Shown: positions 1 through 9,626, counted from the stretch's first letter. The stretch is DNA of 64,000 nucleotides from Rhizobiaceae bacterium (GCA_017644005.1 JAEPMJ010000001.1:1116001-1180000); one strand, 5' to 3'. The notes: a model not told the origin generated them from the sequence alone. Numbers and translations: made by a program.

Positions 1-1
1 A

Positions 2-1849
2 ACCTTCGAGACCATTCATGATACGCTGCTGAAGATTGTCGACCGGCTCGGCACGCTGGAACAGCGGGGACCTGCACCCGAGAAAGTCCGCAAGCCCGAA
101 TTCGCCGCCGCCGACACGCCGTCGATCGAAAGCGATTTCGGCGACGACCCGCAATTCGACGGTCCCGAACCGGCCGTCGGACCACAGGTCAGGTCGCCGG
201 CCCAGGCAGCGGCAGCCGCGGCGCGACAGGCACTCGGTACGGGTGAGGAAACTGCCGAAGCGGGTGCGGAGAAGCGGTCGATGCTCGGCGGATTGACCCG
301 CAAGTTTCGCAAGGAGCGCAAAACAGCCGAAGCGGAACTCGCAGGCTCGAACGCCGCCGGCGCGCCGAATTTGGACGAGCCGCTTGATCCGAGCGCGGCA
401 AACCAGCCGATGGAACCCGGCTCTGGCGCGCCCAATCTCGACGCAATCATGAAACGCGTCCGCTCCGAGGAGGGTGGCCCCGGTCCGGCAAGCAGCATGG
501 ACGCAGCCAAGTCTGACTTCATCGCCGCGGCGCGGCGTGCCGCGCAAGCCGCAGCGGCCGAGGCAGAAGCCATGAAACGTAAGGGTGACGGCGGCGGAAG
601 CGGGCGCAAGCTCGGCGTTGGCGGCATTCTGAAAGGGCGCAGCAAGACCGCGCTCATGGCCGCAACGGCAATTGTCGTCGTTGTCGGTACATGGCAGCTT
701 GGCGCAGCTCTGCTTTCCGACGATGGCACGGTCGAGGTCGCCATTTCCGAACAGGAGGCCATCGAACCGGCCCCCACGCCTCTTAGCGCAGAGATGGTTC
801 AGCAGGACCCTGCTGTGCCGACGCCGGCTGGCGAAGGCGAAACCGTCATCGTGAACTCTGCCCGTGACGCGATCATGAGTTCTGCTCCGATCGATGAAGC
901 CGCCGAATCCGGCAAGCTTGACGAGCGCATGGCAGCGGTCGAACCCATAACGTTGCCTGAGAGTGTCGACGCGGTCGACCCTGCAACCATGGACACCTCC
1001 GCGCCGGTTGAAGCCGGCCCGGTGGCGCTGCGCGAAGCCGCCGACGCCGGCGACGCGAAGGCGATGTTCGAAATCGGCAATCGTTATGCCGACGGGCGTG
1101 GTGTCGCAGCCGACATGGCTGCCGCGGCGGAATGGTACGAACGCTCGGCCGAACTCGGCTATGCGCCCGCCGAATACCGTCTGGGCAATCTCTACGAGCG
1201 GGGCTCCGGCGTGGAACGCGACATCACCGCGGCGATGGAGTGGTATGACCGGGCCGCCAAACAGGGCAACGCCAGCGCAATGCACAATCTTGCCGTGCTG
1301 TACGCCATGGGCGGAGCCGACAATTCGCCTGACAATGACAGGGCCGCACGCTGGTTCCTGGAGGCGGCCGAACTCGGCGTGACCGACAGCCAGTACAATC
1401 TGGGCATTCTCGCGGCCAAGGGCACAGGCGTGCCGCAAAGCCTCGAAGACAGCTACAAGTGGTTCGCTCTGGTGGCCAAGACGGGCGACCGCGACGCCGC
1501 CGCCAAACGTGACGAGATCGCCAAGGCCCTGCGTCCCGAACAGCTTGAAAAAGCACGCCAGACGGTCGAACTTTGGAAAGCCCGCCCGGTACTTCCGGAA
1601 GCCAACATTGCCGATATTCCCGAAGAGTGGACCGAGGGCGACTCACAGACGGCAAGCGTCGATGTCGAGAAGGCAGTCCGCAATATCCAGGCCATTCTCA
1701 ACAACAACGGCTATGATGCAGGGCCCGCCGACGGTGTGATGGGCGCCAAGACGCAGGCCGCGATCAGGGCCTTCCAGGCGGCCAATGGCATGGAAGCCGA
1801 CGGCCAGGTCGACGACGAACTGGTGAAGGCACTGCTGGCGCTCAACTGA
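2..1849 (+). CDS. PodJ-like Sel1-repeat / peptidoglycan-binding protein, 3' part
   Basis: The reading frame is open from the first full codon (base 2), so the start lies outside the window; about 615 residues are visible. The cytoplasmic part is acidic and alanine-rich. It is followed by one membrane segment (about bases 633-708, just after a basic GRSKTA stretch). The outer part carries about four Sel1/TPR-like repeats (bases 1020-1500, motifs such as YRLGNLYERGSGV) and ends in a PG_binding_1 domain (bases 1660-1840, with DGVMGAKTQAAIRAFQ). This order of cytoplasmic region, membrane segment, Sel1 repeats and peptidoglycan-binding domain is that of PodJ-type polar localisation factors. A role in pole organisation is inferred from the family. 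The N-terminal coiled-coil part cannot be checked here. Confidence 0.8.
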   Translation, partial: TFETIHDTLLKIVDRLGTLEQRGPAPEKVRKPEFAAADTPSIESDFGDDPQFDGPEPAVGPQVRSPAQAAAAAARQALGTGEETAEAGAEKRSMLGGLTRKFRKERKTAEAELAGSNAAGAPNLDEPLDPSAANQPMEPGSGAPNLDAIMKRVRSEEGGPGPASSMDAAKSDFIAAARRAAQAAAAEAEAMKRKGDGGGSGRKLGVGGILKGRSKTALMAATAIVVVVGTWQLGAALLSDDGTVEVAISEQEAIEPAPTPLSAEMVQQDPAVPTPAGEGETVIVNSARDAIMSSAPIDEAAESGKLDERMAAVEPITLPESVDAVDPATMDTSAPVEAGPVALREAADAGDAKAMFEIGNRYADGRGVAADMAAAAEWYERSAELGYAPAEYRLGNLYERGSGVERDITAAMEWYDRAAKQGNASAMHNLAVLYAMGGADNSPDNDRAARWFLEAAELGVTDSQYNLGILAAKGTGVPQSLEDSYKWFALVAKTGDRDAAAKRDEIAKALRPEQLEKARQTVELWKARPVLPEANIADIPEEWTEGDSQTASVDVEKAVRNIQAILNNNGYDAGPADGVMGAKTQAAIRAFQAANGMEADGQVDDELVKALLALN

Positions 1850-2020
1850 CGCCTGTAGCGCCTGCGAGCCGTCCTGGCGGTGGACACCAGCCCCGGCATT
1901 AGCCATTTGTGCGAGATTGGTTTGACTCGGCCACACTGTGGGCGCAAAACCGGCTTCTATTTCTAAGGCTTGTGGCGGGAAACGGGTGCCCGGCACGCGT
2001 TGCGCAGACCGGGTGGACGG

Positions 2021-2944
2021 GTGAGCATTTACCTCCCGATAGCGGAAATGTCAGTGAACCTTCTGGTGCTGCTCGGAATGGGCGCCGCCGTCGGGTTCCT
2101 CTCAGGCATGTTCGGTGTCGGCGGCGGCTTCCTGATCACCCCGCTTTTGATCTTCTACAACATCCCGCCGGCGATCGCCGTCGCCACCGGAGCCAACCAG
2201 GTTATCGGGTCGTCCATTTCCGGCGCGATCGCGCATTTCAAGCGTGGAACGCTCGATTTCAAACTGGGGACTGTGCTTCTTCTCGGGGGTTTCGCAGGGT
2301 CGGCGCTTGGCGCCTATGTTTTCGCGCTGCTGCGGCGGCTCGGTCAGCTCGATCTCTTCATCTCGCTGCTGTATGTCGCTTTTCTCGGCGTGGTTGGCGG
2401 ACTGATGCTGGTCGAGTCAGTACGCGCGATCCAGCGTTCGCGCGGCGGTGCAACGGCCACGCTGCGCAAGCCCGGGCAACACAACTGGATTCACAAGCTA
2501 CCGCTGAAGATGCGCTTTCGGGCATCGAAGCTGTTCGTCAGCGCCATCCCGGTGGTCGCACTCGGCGCGGGCATCGGCTTTCTGGCGGCGATCATGGGTG
2601 TTGGCGGCGGCTTCATCATGGTGCCGGCACTGATCTATCTGCTCAAAGTGCCGACCAATGTGGTGATCGGCACGTCGCTGTTTCAGATCATTTTCGTGAC
2701 CGCCTTCACGACTGTATTGCATGCCACCGCCAACCAGACGGTGGATGTTGTGCTGGCATTCCTCTTGATGGCCGGCGGCGTTGCTGGCGCTCAATACGGG
2801 GCCAAGGCCGGTCAGAAGCTGCGCGGCGAGCAGCTGCGCGCCCTGCTGGCGCTGCTAGTGCTGGCGGTTGCTCTGCGGCTCGGGTTCGACCTTTTCGTGC
2901 GCCCCTCGAGCATCTACACGCTAACACCGATCGGAGGCGCATGA
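2021..2944 (+). CDS. TauE/SafE family membrane permease
   Basis: A 307-residue polytopic membrane protein of the TauE/SafE (DUF81) family, which includes putative exporters of sulfite and organosulfur anions. The family's two internal repeats are visible as GVGGGF motifs at about residues 32-37 and 193-198, each starting a hydrophobic half. I chose the GTG at 2021, giving VSIYLPIAEM, because related proteins begin with IYLPIAEMSVN and a purine-rich GGGTGGACGG lies just upstream. An in-frame ATG at 1970 would add residues that do not look like the family. The next gene starts 1 bp after the stop, so the two are probably translated from one mRNA. The substrate is unknown. Confidence 0.88.
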   Translation: MSIYLPIAEMSVNLLVLLGMGAAVGFLSGMFGVGGGFLITPLLIFYNIPPAIAVATGANQVIGSSISGAIAHFKRGTLDFKLGTVLLLGGFAGSALGAYVFALLRRLGQLDLFISLLYVAFLGVVGGLMLVESVRAIQRSRGGATATLRKPGQHNWIHKLPLKMRFRASKLFVSAIPVVALGAGIGFLAAIMGVGGGFIMVPALIYLLKVPTNVVIGTSLFQIIFVTAFTTVLHATANQTVDVVLAFLLMAGGVAGAQYGAKAGQKLRGEQLRALLALLVLAVALRLGFDLFVRPSSIYTLTPIGGA

Positions 2945-2945
2945 G

Positions 2946-3734
2946 ATGATGCTTCGCGCGCTGCTGATCCTGACAAGCTTCATCGCCTGCGCACATGCGG
3001 CGATGGCGCAGGTTGAACTCGAGAATCCGGAGAACATCCAGGTTGGCCTCTCCACCGACCGGTTCTCGATCACATCGGATTTCGGCGGAGCGGAACTGAC
3101 GATATTCGGCGCTCTGGAGAACATCGATCCGCTGGTGAGCCGCCAGGGGCGCTACGACGTGATAGTCGTGCTGGAGGGACCGCCGCGTCCGCTTGTGGTG
3201 TGGAAAAAGAGCCGCGTGCTTGGCATGTGGATCAACACCCAGTCGCAATCGTTCCGGGGCGTTCCAAGTTCCTACTCGGTCGCGACGACGCGGGCGTTTC
3301 AGGACATCACGAATGTGGAGAGCTACCAGCAGCTTTCGCTCGGTGCGGACAATATCTTCCTGGAGCCGATCGATGCCGACGGGTCCAAAAAGACGATCGA
3401 AGAATTCACTGCCGCGCTACGCGAGCGCAAACGTGCGAGCGGGCTCTACAGCGAGCGTATCGGCGGGGTCGAATTTCTGTCGCAGAATCTCTTCCGCGCC
3501 ACGGTCTCCCTGGCGCCCAACGTACCGGTTGGCACACACCGAGCGCGCGCCTTTCTGTTCAAGAACAGCGCTTTCCTCCGCGAAACCTCGGTGCCACTTG
3601 TCATTTTCAAGGCCGGGTTCGAGCAGTCGATTTTCCGCGCCGCGCATGAATACAGCCTGCTTTATGGCTTGCTGGCTGTCGCTCTTGCCCTCCTGACCGG
3701 GTGGATCGGCAGCGTCGTCTTCCGCAGGGAGTAG
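2946..3734 (+). CDS. TIGR02186 family membrane-anchored protein
   Basis: A 262-residue protein with a cleavable-looking N-terminus (hydrophobic run ending AHAAMAQ), a long extracytoplasmic domain, and one C-terminal membrane segment at about residues 232-255 (YSLLYGLLAVALALLTGW). It matches what I know of the TIGR02186 family, which in alphaproteobacteria sits next to TauE-type permeases. It starts 1 bp after the permease stop, with GGAGG at 2933-2937 as ribosome-binding site. I infer a periplasmic partner of the permease; no enzymatic motif is visible. The biochemical function of the family is not known to me. Confidence 0.8.
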   Translation: MMLRALLILTSFIACAHAAMAQVELENPENIQVGLSTDRFSITSDFGGAELTIFGALENIDPLVSRQGRYDVIVVLEGPPRPLVVWKKSRVLGMWINTQSQSFRGVPSSYSVATTRAFQDITNVESYQQLSLGADNIFLEPIDADGSKKTIEEFTAALRERKRASGLYSERIGGVEFLSQNLFRATVSLAPNVPVGTHRARAFLFKNSAFLRETSVPLVIFKAGFEQSIFRAAHEYSLLYGLLAVALALLTGWIGSVVFRRE

Positions 3735-3736
3735 AA

Positions 3737-4225
3737 ATGGCCGAACCCGAAAAACCGGAAGAAATCCAGGCTCGCGAACAAACGTCGCCGCAGACGGTTG
3801 CCCGGCGCCTGGGTTATGCCGGCCTGGTGCCCGCGATCGTGCTCTCGCTGTGGCTCTACGGAATACCCGTCGATCACCTGTGGCGCGAAACCACCATCGC
3901 ATTGCTCACAGGCTATGCCGCGGTGGTGCTGTCGTTTCTGGGCGGTATCCGCTGGGGTTATGCCATGGCCGATACGGGCGACGATACGGCGCGGCTGCTG
4001 GCGATCTCGGTTGTGCCGGCACTCGGCGGCTGGGCAGCTTTCTTTATCCCGCCGCCCTATTCTTTCGTGATCCTAGCCGTCGCATTCGCGGCACATGGTG
4101 CGTGGGATTCGCTTTCGGCGCAGAGCGGGAACATGCCCGGCTGGTTTGCGCGGTTGCGCATGCAGCTCACGGCCGGGATCGTATTGACGATGATTGTCGC
4201 TTTCGCGGCGACGGCCACTAGCTGA
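3737..4225 (+). CDS. DUF3429 family membrane protein
   Basis: A 162-residue protein with about four or five membrane segments and the DUF3429 hallmark SFLGGIRWGYAM at about residues 70-81. The ATG at 3737 is preceded by AGGGAG (3727-3732). An upstream in-frame start at 3701 lies inside the previous gene and is less likely. The start is 2 bp after the TIGR02186 stop, so it closes a three-gene operon. Its 3' end overlaps pdeM on the other strand by 8 bp. The molecular function is unknown. Confidence 0.78.
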   Translation: MAEPEKPEEIQAREQTSPQTVARRLGYAGLVPAIVLSLWLYGIPVDHLWRETTIALLTGYAAVVLSFLGGIRWGYAMADTGDDTARLLAISVVPALGGWAAFFIPPPYSFVILAVAFAAHGAWDSLSAQSGNMPGWFARLRMQLTAGIVLTMIVAFAATATS

Positions 4226-4928
4226 GCGCGGTGCCGGCAATCGGATAGACGCTGTTGCGACCGAGCATATAGGCCGTGAGCCGCTCCCGAACAAAAAGGC
4301 CGGCATAGGCGCGGTCCCTGATATTCAGCGTTCCCGTATATGAGCCGAAGGCCGGCATGATGAGGCGCTCGCCGTCGCAGGCGAAACAGGCCCGGCGCAC
4401 CGAACGGCCGCGCCGCACGATGCGGGCGCCCGGATGCAGGTGTCCTGCAATTTCGCCGGGCGCCGCCCCGCGCGACGGCTCGTGACGGAAAACAAGATCG
4501 CCCAGGGCAAGTTCGCGCACGCATTCGCCCGGCAGGTCGTGCGGTGCGTGTGGATCATGGTTGCCGGCGATCCAGAACCAGTCGCGCCCGGCAATCAGCG
4601 ACAGCAAAGCCTCGCGATAAACCTCCGGCAGCCTTTTGGCGCCTTCAGGATCGTGGAAGGAGTCGCCGAGGCTGATCACCGCGGAGGGCCGGTAATGTGC
4701 AATCGCCGATGCAAGCACCGACAGCGTGGCGCCGGTGTCGTAGGGCGGCGCGAAGATACCGCGCCGCGCCAGCGAGGAGCCCTTCTCAAGGTGCAGGTCC
4801 GACACGACCAGAAGGTGCTCCTCAGCAAAATAGAGCACACCGCGCGGGTCGCAGACGGCGCGCACGCCGGCAACCTCGAGCGCGGCGGTCTCCATCTGCG
4901 GCTGTGCCAATGCGGCGGCTACGTTCAT
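4218..4928 (-). CDS. pdeM: Ligase-associated DNA damage response phosphoesterase PdeM
   Basis: A 236-residue metallophosphoesterase with the full calcineurin-like metal set: SDLHLEKG (D44, H46), LGDSFHD (D89), GNHDPH (N123, H124) and GHLHP (H163, H165). The family is the DNA endonuclease/phosphoesterase encoded beside bacterial Lhr-type helicases and ATP-dependent ligases. The start is 7 bp after the helicase stop, so the two are co-transcribed. The other family partners (exonuclease, ligase) lie just beyond the methyltransferase. The role in DNA end processing is known for the family and inferred here. Confidence 0.9.
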   Translation of the reverse strand: MNVAAALAQPQMETAALEVAGVRAVCDPRGVLYFAEEHLLVVSDLHLEKGSSLARRGIFAPPYDTGATLSVLASAIAHYRPSAVISLGDSFHDPEGAKRLPEVYREALLSLIAGRDWFWIAGNHDPHAPHDLPGECVRELALGDLVFRHEPSRGAAPGEIAGHLHPGARIVRRGRSVRRACFACDGERLIMPAFGSYTGTLNIRDRAYAGLFVRERLTAYMLGRNSVYPIAGTALS

Positions 4929-4935
4929 GCCGGTC

Positions 4936-7452
4936 TCACATCTCCATCGCGTCTGCGATCAGATCGTCCGCCGCCTCGCGCAGCAGGCTTTCGCTGGCGT
5001 CCCTGCCGACAGGCTCCCTGCCGATCTCCAGCATGATCGGCACGGCGAGCGGCGATATCTGGTTCAGCCTCTTATGCATGATTCGCCCGCGAATGCGCGA
5101 GAGCATGTCGCCGAGCCTGCTGACATCCAGCAAACCGGCGGCCGCATCGGCGTGAGTGGCGCGCAGCAAGATGTGGTCAGGCTCGTGAGTTCTGAGTACA
5201 TCGTAGATAAGGTCCGCAGAGACCGTGATCTGGCGGCCCGATTTCTCCTGGCCGGGGTGGCGCTGCTCCACCAGCCCGGCAATGACTGCGCAATTGCGGA
5301 AGGTGCGTTTCAGCATCCAGCTTTCGGCGAGCCACGCATCGAGGTCGTCGCCCAGCATGTCTTCGTCAAAGAGTTCGCCGAGCGGATAACGCGACTGGAA
5401 CAGTGCGCCAAGATCCTCCAGCGCCCAGACGGCGAGCGAATAATCGGTCGCGACAAAACCCAGCGGGCGGGCGCCGACGCGTTCGAGTCTGCGGGTCAAA
5501 AGCATGCCCAGCGTCTGGTGCGCGAGCCGGCCCTCGAAAGCGTATGCGACCATGTAGTGGCGTTCGGCGCGGGGAAATGTCTCGATCAGCAGACCGTCGC
5601 GGCCGGGCAGCACGGATTTGTGTTTCTGTACCTGCAGCCACTCGGCCACCTGCGGCGGCAAAGACTTCCAGCGCGACGTGTCGGCCAGTATCTCACGTAC
5701 CTGCCCGGCAAGATAAGTCGACAGAGGGAATTTGCCGCCGCCATAGGAGGGCACCTTGGCATCCTCGCCTGCGGCATTGGAAACGAAGCACTCGTTTTCG
5801 CGAATGCCTTCCAGCCGCAGCGTCTTGCCCGCGAAAAGGAAAGTGTCGCCTGGCGCCAGCGCTTCGATGAAATATTCCTCGATCTTGCCGAGTATCGGCC
5901 CGCCACGAACAGCGGCGCCCCGCCCGGCACGCACGTAGCGTACATTGAGCATGGGCGATTCCACGATCGTACCGACATTCAGCCGGTACTGCTGGGCGAT
6001 GCGCGGGTTGGCGACGCGCCAGCGGCCGTCCTTCATCTGCCGGATGCGGGCATAACGCTCGTAGCTTTTCAGCGCATAACCGCCGGTGGCGACGAAGGCG
6101 ACAACCTCGTCGAAAGTGCTGCGGTCGAGCGCGGCATAGGGTGCTGCGGATCGAACTTCGGCATAAAGCTCGTCCGCGTCGAAGGGATCGCCGCAAGCCG
6201 AACCCAGCACATGCTGGGCCAGCACGTCGAGCGCACCGGCGAGCAGCGGCGGCGTATCTTGCGCCCCGAGGTAGTTGGCCTCGACCGCCGCCTTGCACTC
6301 CAGCACCTCAAAACGGTTTGCCGGCACCAGGATGGCCCGGCTCGGCTCGTCCAGCCGGTGGTTGGCACGGCCGATACGTTGAGCAAGTCGGCTCGCGCCC
6401 TTCGGTGCCCCGACATGAACGACAAGATCGACATCGCCCCAGTCGATGCCGAGATCGAGCGTCGAGGTGGCGACGATGGCGCGCAGGCTGCCATCCTCCA
6501 TCGCCTTTTCGACGCGGCGACGCTGGCCGACATCGAGCGAACCGTGATGCAGCGCTATCGGCAACGATTCATCGTTGATACGCCACAGTTCCTGGAACAG
6601 AAGTTCGGCCTGGCTGCGCGTGTTGACGAAAAGCAGCGTCGTCTTGTGATGCTTGATCGCTTCGTAGACCTCGGGGATCGCATAGCGCGCCGAATGCCCT
6701 GACCAGGGCACCCGCTCGCGCGAATCCAGGATCGTGATTTCGGGCTTCGCGCCGCCGTGCACGGTGATCAGTTCGGACATGCCACCCGGCGGGTTTTGCG
6801 CAATGAGCCAGCGCCGCAGCGCGTCGGGGTCGGCCACCGTCGCCGACAAGCCAATCGCCTGAAGGTTCGGCTGAAAGCGGCGCAGACGTGCCAGCCCCAG
6901 CGAAAGAAGATGCCCGCGCTTGGAGGTGACCAGCGAATGCAACTCGTCGAGCACCACATAGCGCAGGCCGGAAAAGAGCCGGTCCGCCTCGCGCGAAGCG
7001 ATCAGCAGGGCGAGCTGTTCCGGCGTGGTAAGCAGGATATCGGGTGGCGCATATTTCTGGCGCTGGCGCTTGTGGGACGGCGTGTCGCCGGTACGCGTTT
7101 CCATCGACAGGGAAAGGCCGATCTCGGCGACAGGCTTCCCGAGATTGCGCTCGATGTCGACGGCCAGCGCCTTGAGCGGGGAGATGTAGAGCGTGTGTAT
7201 GCCGCGAAACGGTTCGCCGGGTTTGCGCTTCGGGCGCTCGGCCAGATCGACCAGCGAGGGCAGAAATCCGGCCAGTGTCTTGCCAGCCCCGGTCGGAGCA
7301 ATCAGCAATATGGACGTACCCGCCTGCGCCTTGCCGAGCAATTCGAGCTGATGAGAGCGCGGCGACCAGCCACGCTCGGCAAACCAGCGCAGGAAAGGTT
7401 CGGGCAGATAGGGGCCGGCTTCGGCGCTGTGGAGGTCGGGTTTCGCGGTCAC
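4936..7452 (-). CDS. lhr: Ligase-associated DEXH-box helicase (Lhr core type)
   Basis: An 838-residue superfamily 2 helicase. Visible motifs are Walker A APTGAGKT (residues 52-59), DELH (169-172), SAT (203-205) and QRIGRANHR (motif VI) near residue 360, followed by the Lhr winged-helix and C-terminal domains. The length fits the Lhr-core form rather than the roughly 1500-residue full Lhr. It unwinds DNA or RNA:DNA by 3'-5' translocation in the studied relatives. Translation begins at GTG 7452; no strong ribosome-binding site precedes it. It lies 58 bp downstream of the methyltransferase and 7 bp upstream of pdeM, all on the same strand. Confidence 0.93.
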   Translation of the reverse strand: MTAKPDLHSAEAGPYLPEPFLRWFAERGWSPRSHQLELLGKAQAGTSILLIAPTGAGKTLAGFLPSLVDLAERPKRKPGEPFRGIHTLYISPLKALAVDIERNLGKPVAEIGLSLSMETRTGDTPSHKRQRQKYAPPDILLTTPEQLALLIASREADRLFSGLRYVVLDELHSLVTSKRGHLLSLGLARLRRFQPNLQAIGLSATVADPDALRRWLIAQNPPGGMSELITVHGGAKPEITILDSRERVPWSGHSARYAIPEVYEAIKHHKTTLLFVNTRSQAELLFQELWRINDESLPIALHHGSLDVGQRRRVEKAMEDGSLRAIVATSTLDLGIDWGDVDLVVHVGAPKGASRLAQRIGRANHRLDEPSRAILVPANRFEVLECKAAVEANYLGAQDTPPLLAGALDVLAQHVLGSACGDPFDADELYAEVRSAAPYAALDRSTFDEVVAFVATGGYALKSYERYARIRQMKDGRWRVANPRIAQQYRLNVGTIVESPMLNVRYVRAGRGAAVRGGPILGKIEEYFIEALAPGDTFLFAGKTLRLEGIRENECFVSNAAGEDAKVPSYGGGKFPLSTYLAGQVREILADTSRWKSLPPQVAEWLQVQKHKSVLPGRDGLLIETFPRAERHYMVAYAFEGRLAHQTLGMLLTRRLERVGARPLGFVATDYSLAVWALEDLGALFQSRYPLGELFDEDMLGDDLDAWLAESWMLKRTFRNCAVIAGLVEQRHPGQEKSGRQITVSADLIYDVLRTHEPDHILLRATHADAAAGLLDVSRLGDMLSRIRGRIMHKRLNQISPLAVPIMLEIGREPVGRDASESLLREAADDLIADAMEM

Positions 7453-7510
7453 GCGCGAACGTTAGCGCCCGGTCAGGTTTGCGCCAAGCGAAAATGCGAA
7501 CAAACCGTGA

Positions 7511-8485
7511 TCAATTGGGCAGACACCTATCCCTGGCAGGGTCGATCTGGTCTTCACCCATGGAGACGACTGCGGCGGCAGCATCATTCCTGCGGGCAAC
7601 GACGATCAGCCCTTCGATGGCCTCGCCGCGATCCATGCGAATAGGCTTGCGGTCGAGCGAGAGGGGCTCGAAGCCATTCTCGGCAAGCAGCGTCTCCAGA
7701 TAGGCCTGCGAATGCGCGTAACGGCGCGAAGCCAGAAGCATGAAACCATCGCCGTCATGCCGCTCGACGCTGAAGGCGAACAGGGCGCCGGGCGCCAGCG
7801 AAGCCGAAATGCGCGCAAACAGCGCCTCCAGCCCGCCGACATACATGAAAACGTCGGCGGCCGCGACTAGATCGGCCTCTTCGGGAATGGCCAGAGTCAG
7901 CAGGTCGGCTTTCTCGAGCCGGTCATAGATGCGCTTGGCCTGCGCGCGCCGCAGCATCTCGGCCGACAGATCGACGCCTTCCAGAAAACTCGCGGATTTG
8001 CGCAGCCTTTCGCCCATCAGGCCGGTGCCGCATCCGAGATCGACCGCATGCGCGAAGGTGCTTGTGCCGGTCTGTGCAATCGCTTCCGCAAGAAGCTCCG
8101 GCACGCGATAGTCGAGTGTCTCGATCAACGCGCTGTCGAAGTCTGGTGCATATTGATCGAACAGGGCTTCCACGAACGCTGGCGGCGTATGGTCGGGAAG
8201 AGGCACCGCGCCGGCAAGGCCGAGTCTCAACGTGGCGCCAAGACTATCTGCCGGGTCGAGACGCAGCACTTCGCGCCAGCAATTGGCGGCTTCCTCCGCG
8301 CGGCCGGCTTCCCACAGCATCTCGCCGCAGCGGAACCAGCCGGCTGCCCAGGCGGGCGCAAGCTCCAGCGCTTCGCGCAGAAGCTCGGCAGCGGCCATGC
8401 GGTCGCCTGCCGAAAACAGGGCTTCGGCATAGGAAGCTCGGCGGTCGACGACGAGATCGCCGGACGAAAGCTGCAGAAATTGCAT
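7511..8485 (-). CDS. TPR-containing class I SAM methyltransferase
   Basis: A 324-residue protein. The first 75 or so residues are TPR-like helices (YAEALFSAGDRMAAAELLREA), and the rest is a Rossmann methyltransferase with motif I VDLGCGTGLMGE. The ATG at 8485 (MQFLQLSSGDL) is preferred to an upstream start at 8569, which would add a poorly structured leader and run toward the exonuclease. It is divergent from the exonuclease gene (130 bp apart) and upstream of lhr-pdeM on the same strand. The substrate is not predictable from sequence; a small molecule or a protein are both possible. Confidence 0.8.
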   Translation of the reverse strand: MQFLQLSSGDLVVDRRASYAEALFSAGDRMAAAELLREALELAPAWAAGWFRCGEMLWEAGRAEEAANCWREVLRLDPADSLGATLRLGLAGAVPLPDHTPPAFVEALFDQYAPDFDSALIETLDYRVPELLAEAIAQTGTSTFAHAVDLGCGTGLMGERLRKSASFLEGVDLSAEMLRRAQAKRIYDRLEKADLLTLAIPEEADLVAAADVFMYVGGLEALFARISASLAPGALFAFSVERHDGDGFMLLASRRYAHSQAYLETLLAENGFEPLSLDRKPIRMDRGEAIEGLIVVARRNDAAAAVVSMGEDQIDPARDRCLPN

Positions 8486-8615
8486 GTCTTGAGGGTTCCG
8501 GACCCCGGTGGCCCGGGCAGGCGGCTTATCCCGCGATTGTCGTGAACTGGCAAGAGTGAATCCGACCACCCCCGAGAAGGCTTTTCCGACCGCGGCAAAC
8601 CGCTATCTTCTTCCA

Positions 8616-9626
8616 ATGCGCCCGGAACAGCTTCTCCACACACGGCCGGAAGGTCTTTATTGCCCGGCGGGCGATTTCTTCATCGACCCGGTGCGGCCGG
8701 TTGAGCGAGCCTTGATCACTCATGGCCATTCCGACCATGCGCGAACAGGGCACAAAAGCGTGCTCGCAACGCGCGAAACACTGGCGATCATGAAGCTGCG
8801 TTATGACGACGGTTTCGCAGGCTCCACCCAGGCAATCGACTACGGCCGTCAGATCACGGTCGGCGGAGCTCGGGTGTCGTTTCACCCGGCCGGACATGTG
8901 CTGGGTTCGGCGCAGATCGCGGTGGAGGCCGGCGGCATCCGGATCGTGGCATCGGGCGACTACAAGCGTCAGAAAGACCCGACCTCGGCGGCTTTCGAAG
9001 TCGTGCCCTGCGACGTCTTCATCACCGAGGCGACCTTCGGGCTGCCGGTGTTCAAGCATCCTGATGCTGCGGGCGAAATCGGGCGGCTGCTCAGTTCGGT
9101 CGCCGCCTTTCCGGAACGAACGCATCTGGTTGGCGCCTATGCTCTTGGCAAGGCGCAGCGCGTGATCCGCCTTTTGCGCGACGCCGGCTACGACCGGCCG
9201 ATCTTCATTCACGGGGCGCTGGAGAAGCTGTGCGCCTATTATCAGAGCGAAGGCATCGACCTCGGCCGGCTGGAACCGGCGACGCTGGAGGATGCGCCGC
9301 GCGGCGATTTCGCCGGCGAAATCGTCGTCGGGCCGCCATCGGCCTTCAGCGATCGCTGGGCAAGGCGCTTCGCCGATCCGGTTTCGGCCTTCGCGTCCGG
9401 CTGGATGCGCATTCGCCAGCGCGCTAGGCAGCGCGGCGTGGAGTTGCCGCTGATCATCTCCGATCATGGAGACTGGGACGAACTCACCCGCACGATCACC
9501 GACACAGGAGCACGCGAGGTCTGGGTTACGCATGGCCGCGAGGAGGCTCTGGTGCGCTGGTGCGAGATCAACGGCATCGCAGCCGGGCCGCTCAACCTCG
9601 TCGGCTATGAGGACGAAGGGGACTGA
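8616..9626 (+). CDS. Ligase-associated DNA exonuclease (metallo-beta-lactamase fold)
   Basis: A 336-residue beta-CASP-like metallo-beta-lactamase protein with the metal motif THGHSDHA (H36, H38, D40, H41) and GDYKR further on. It belongs to the exonuclease family encoded next to bacterial ATP-dependent ligases. The ATG at 8616 (MRPEQLLHTRPEGLY) is the conserved start; the longer reading frame from 8508 overlaps the divergent promoter region. Its stop TGA shares bases with the ligase ATG (TGATG at 9624-9628), so the pair is translationally coupled. Expected role: trimming DNA 3' or flap ends before ligation. Confidence 0.9.
   Translation: MRPEQLLHTRPEGLYCPAGDFFIDPVRPVERALITHGHSDHARTGHKSVLATRETLAIMKLRYDDGFAGSTQAIDYGRQITVGGARVSFHPAGHVLGSAQIAVEAGGIRIVASGDYKRQKDPTSAAFEVVPCDVFITEATFGLPVFKHPDAAGEIGRLLSSVAAFPERTHLVGAYALGKAQRVIRLLRDAGYDRPIFIHGALEKLCAYYQSEGIDLGRLEPATLEDAPRGDFAGEIVVGPPSAFSDRWARRFADPVSAFASGWMRIRQRARQRGVELPLIISDHGDWDELTRTITDTGAREVWVTHGREEALVRWCEINGIAAGPLNLVGYEDEGD

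Noticed and set aside
1909..2949. 346-codon open frame overlapping the TauE permease in another frame
   Set aside because: The translation is Arg/Pro-rich and not hydrophobic, typical of a GC-rich shadow; the permease frame has the family motifs.
4927..6702. 591-codon open frame on the plus strand
   Set aside because: It lies fully antisense to the lhr helicase, which has all its motifs. Long antisense frames are expected at this GC content, and the translation has no recognisable domain.
8486..8615. A LexA (SOS) box controlling the repair module
   Set aside because: I looked for GTTC-N7-GTTC and its complement in the divergent gap and upstream of lhr. GAAC and GTTC words occur but not at the required spacing.
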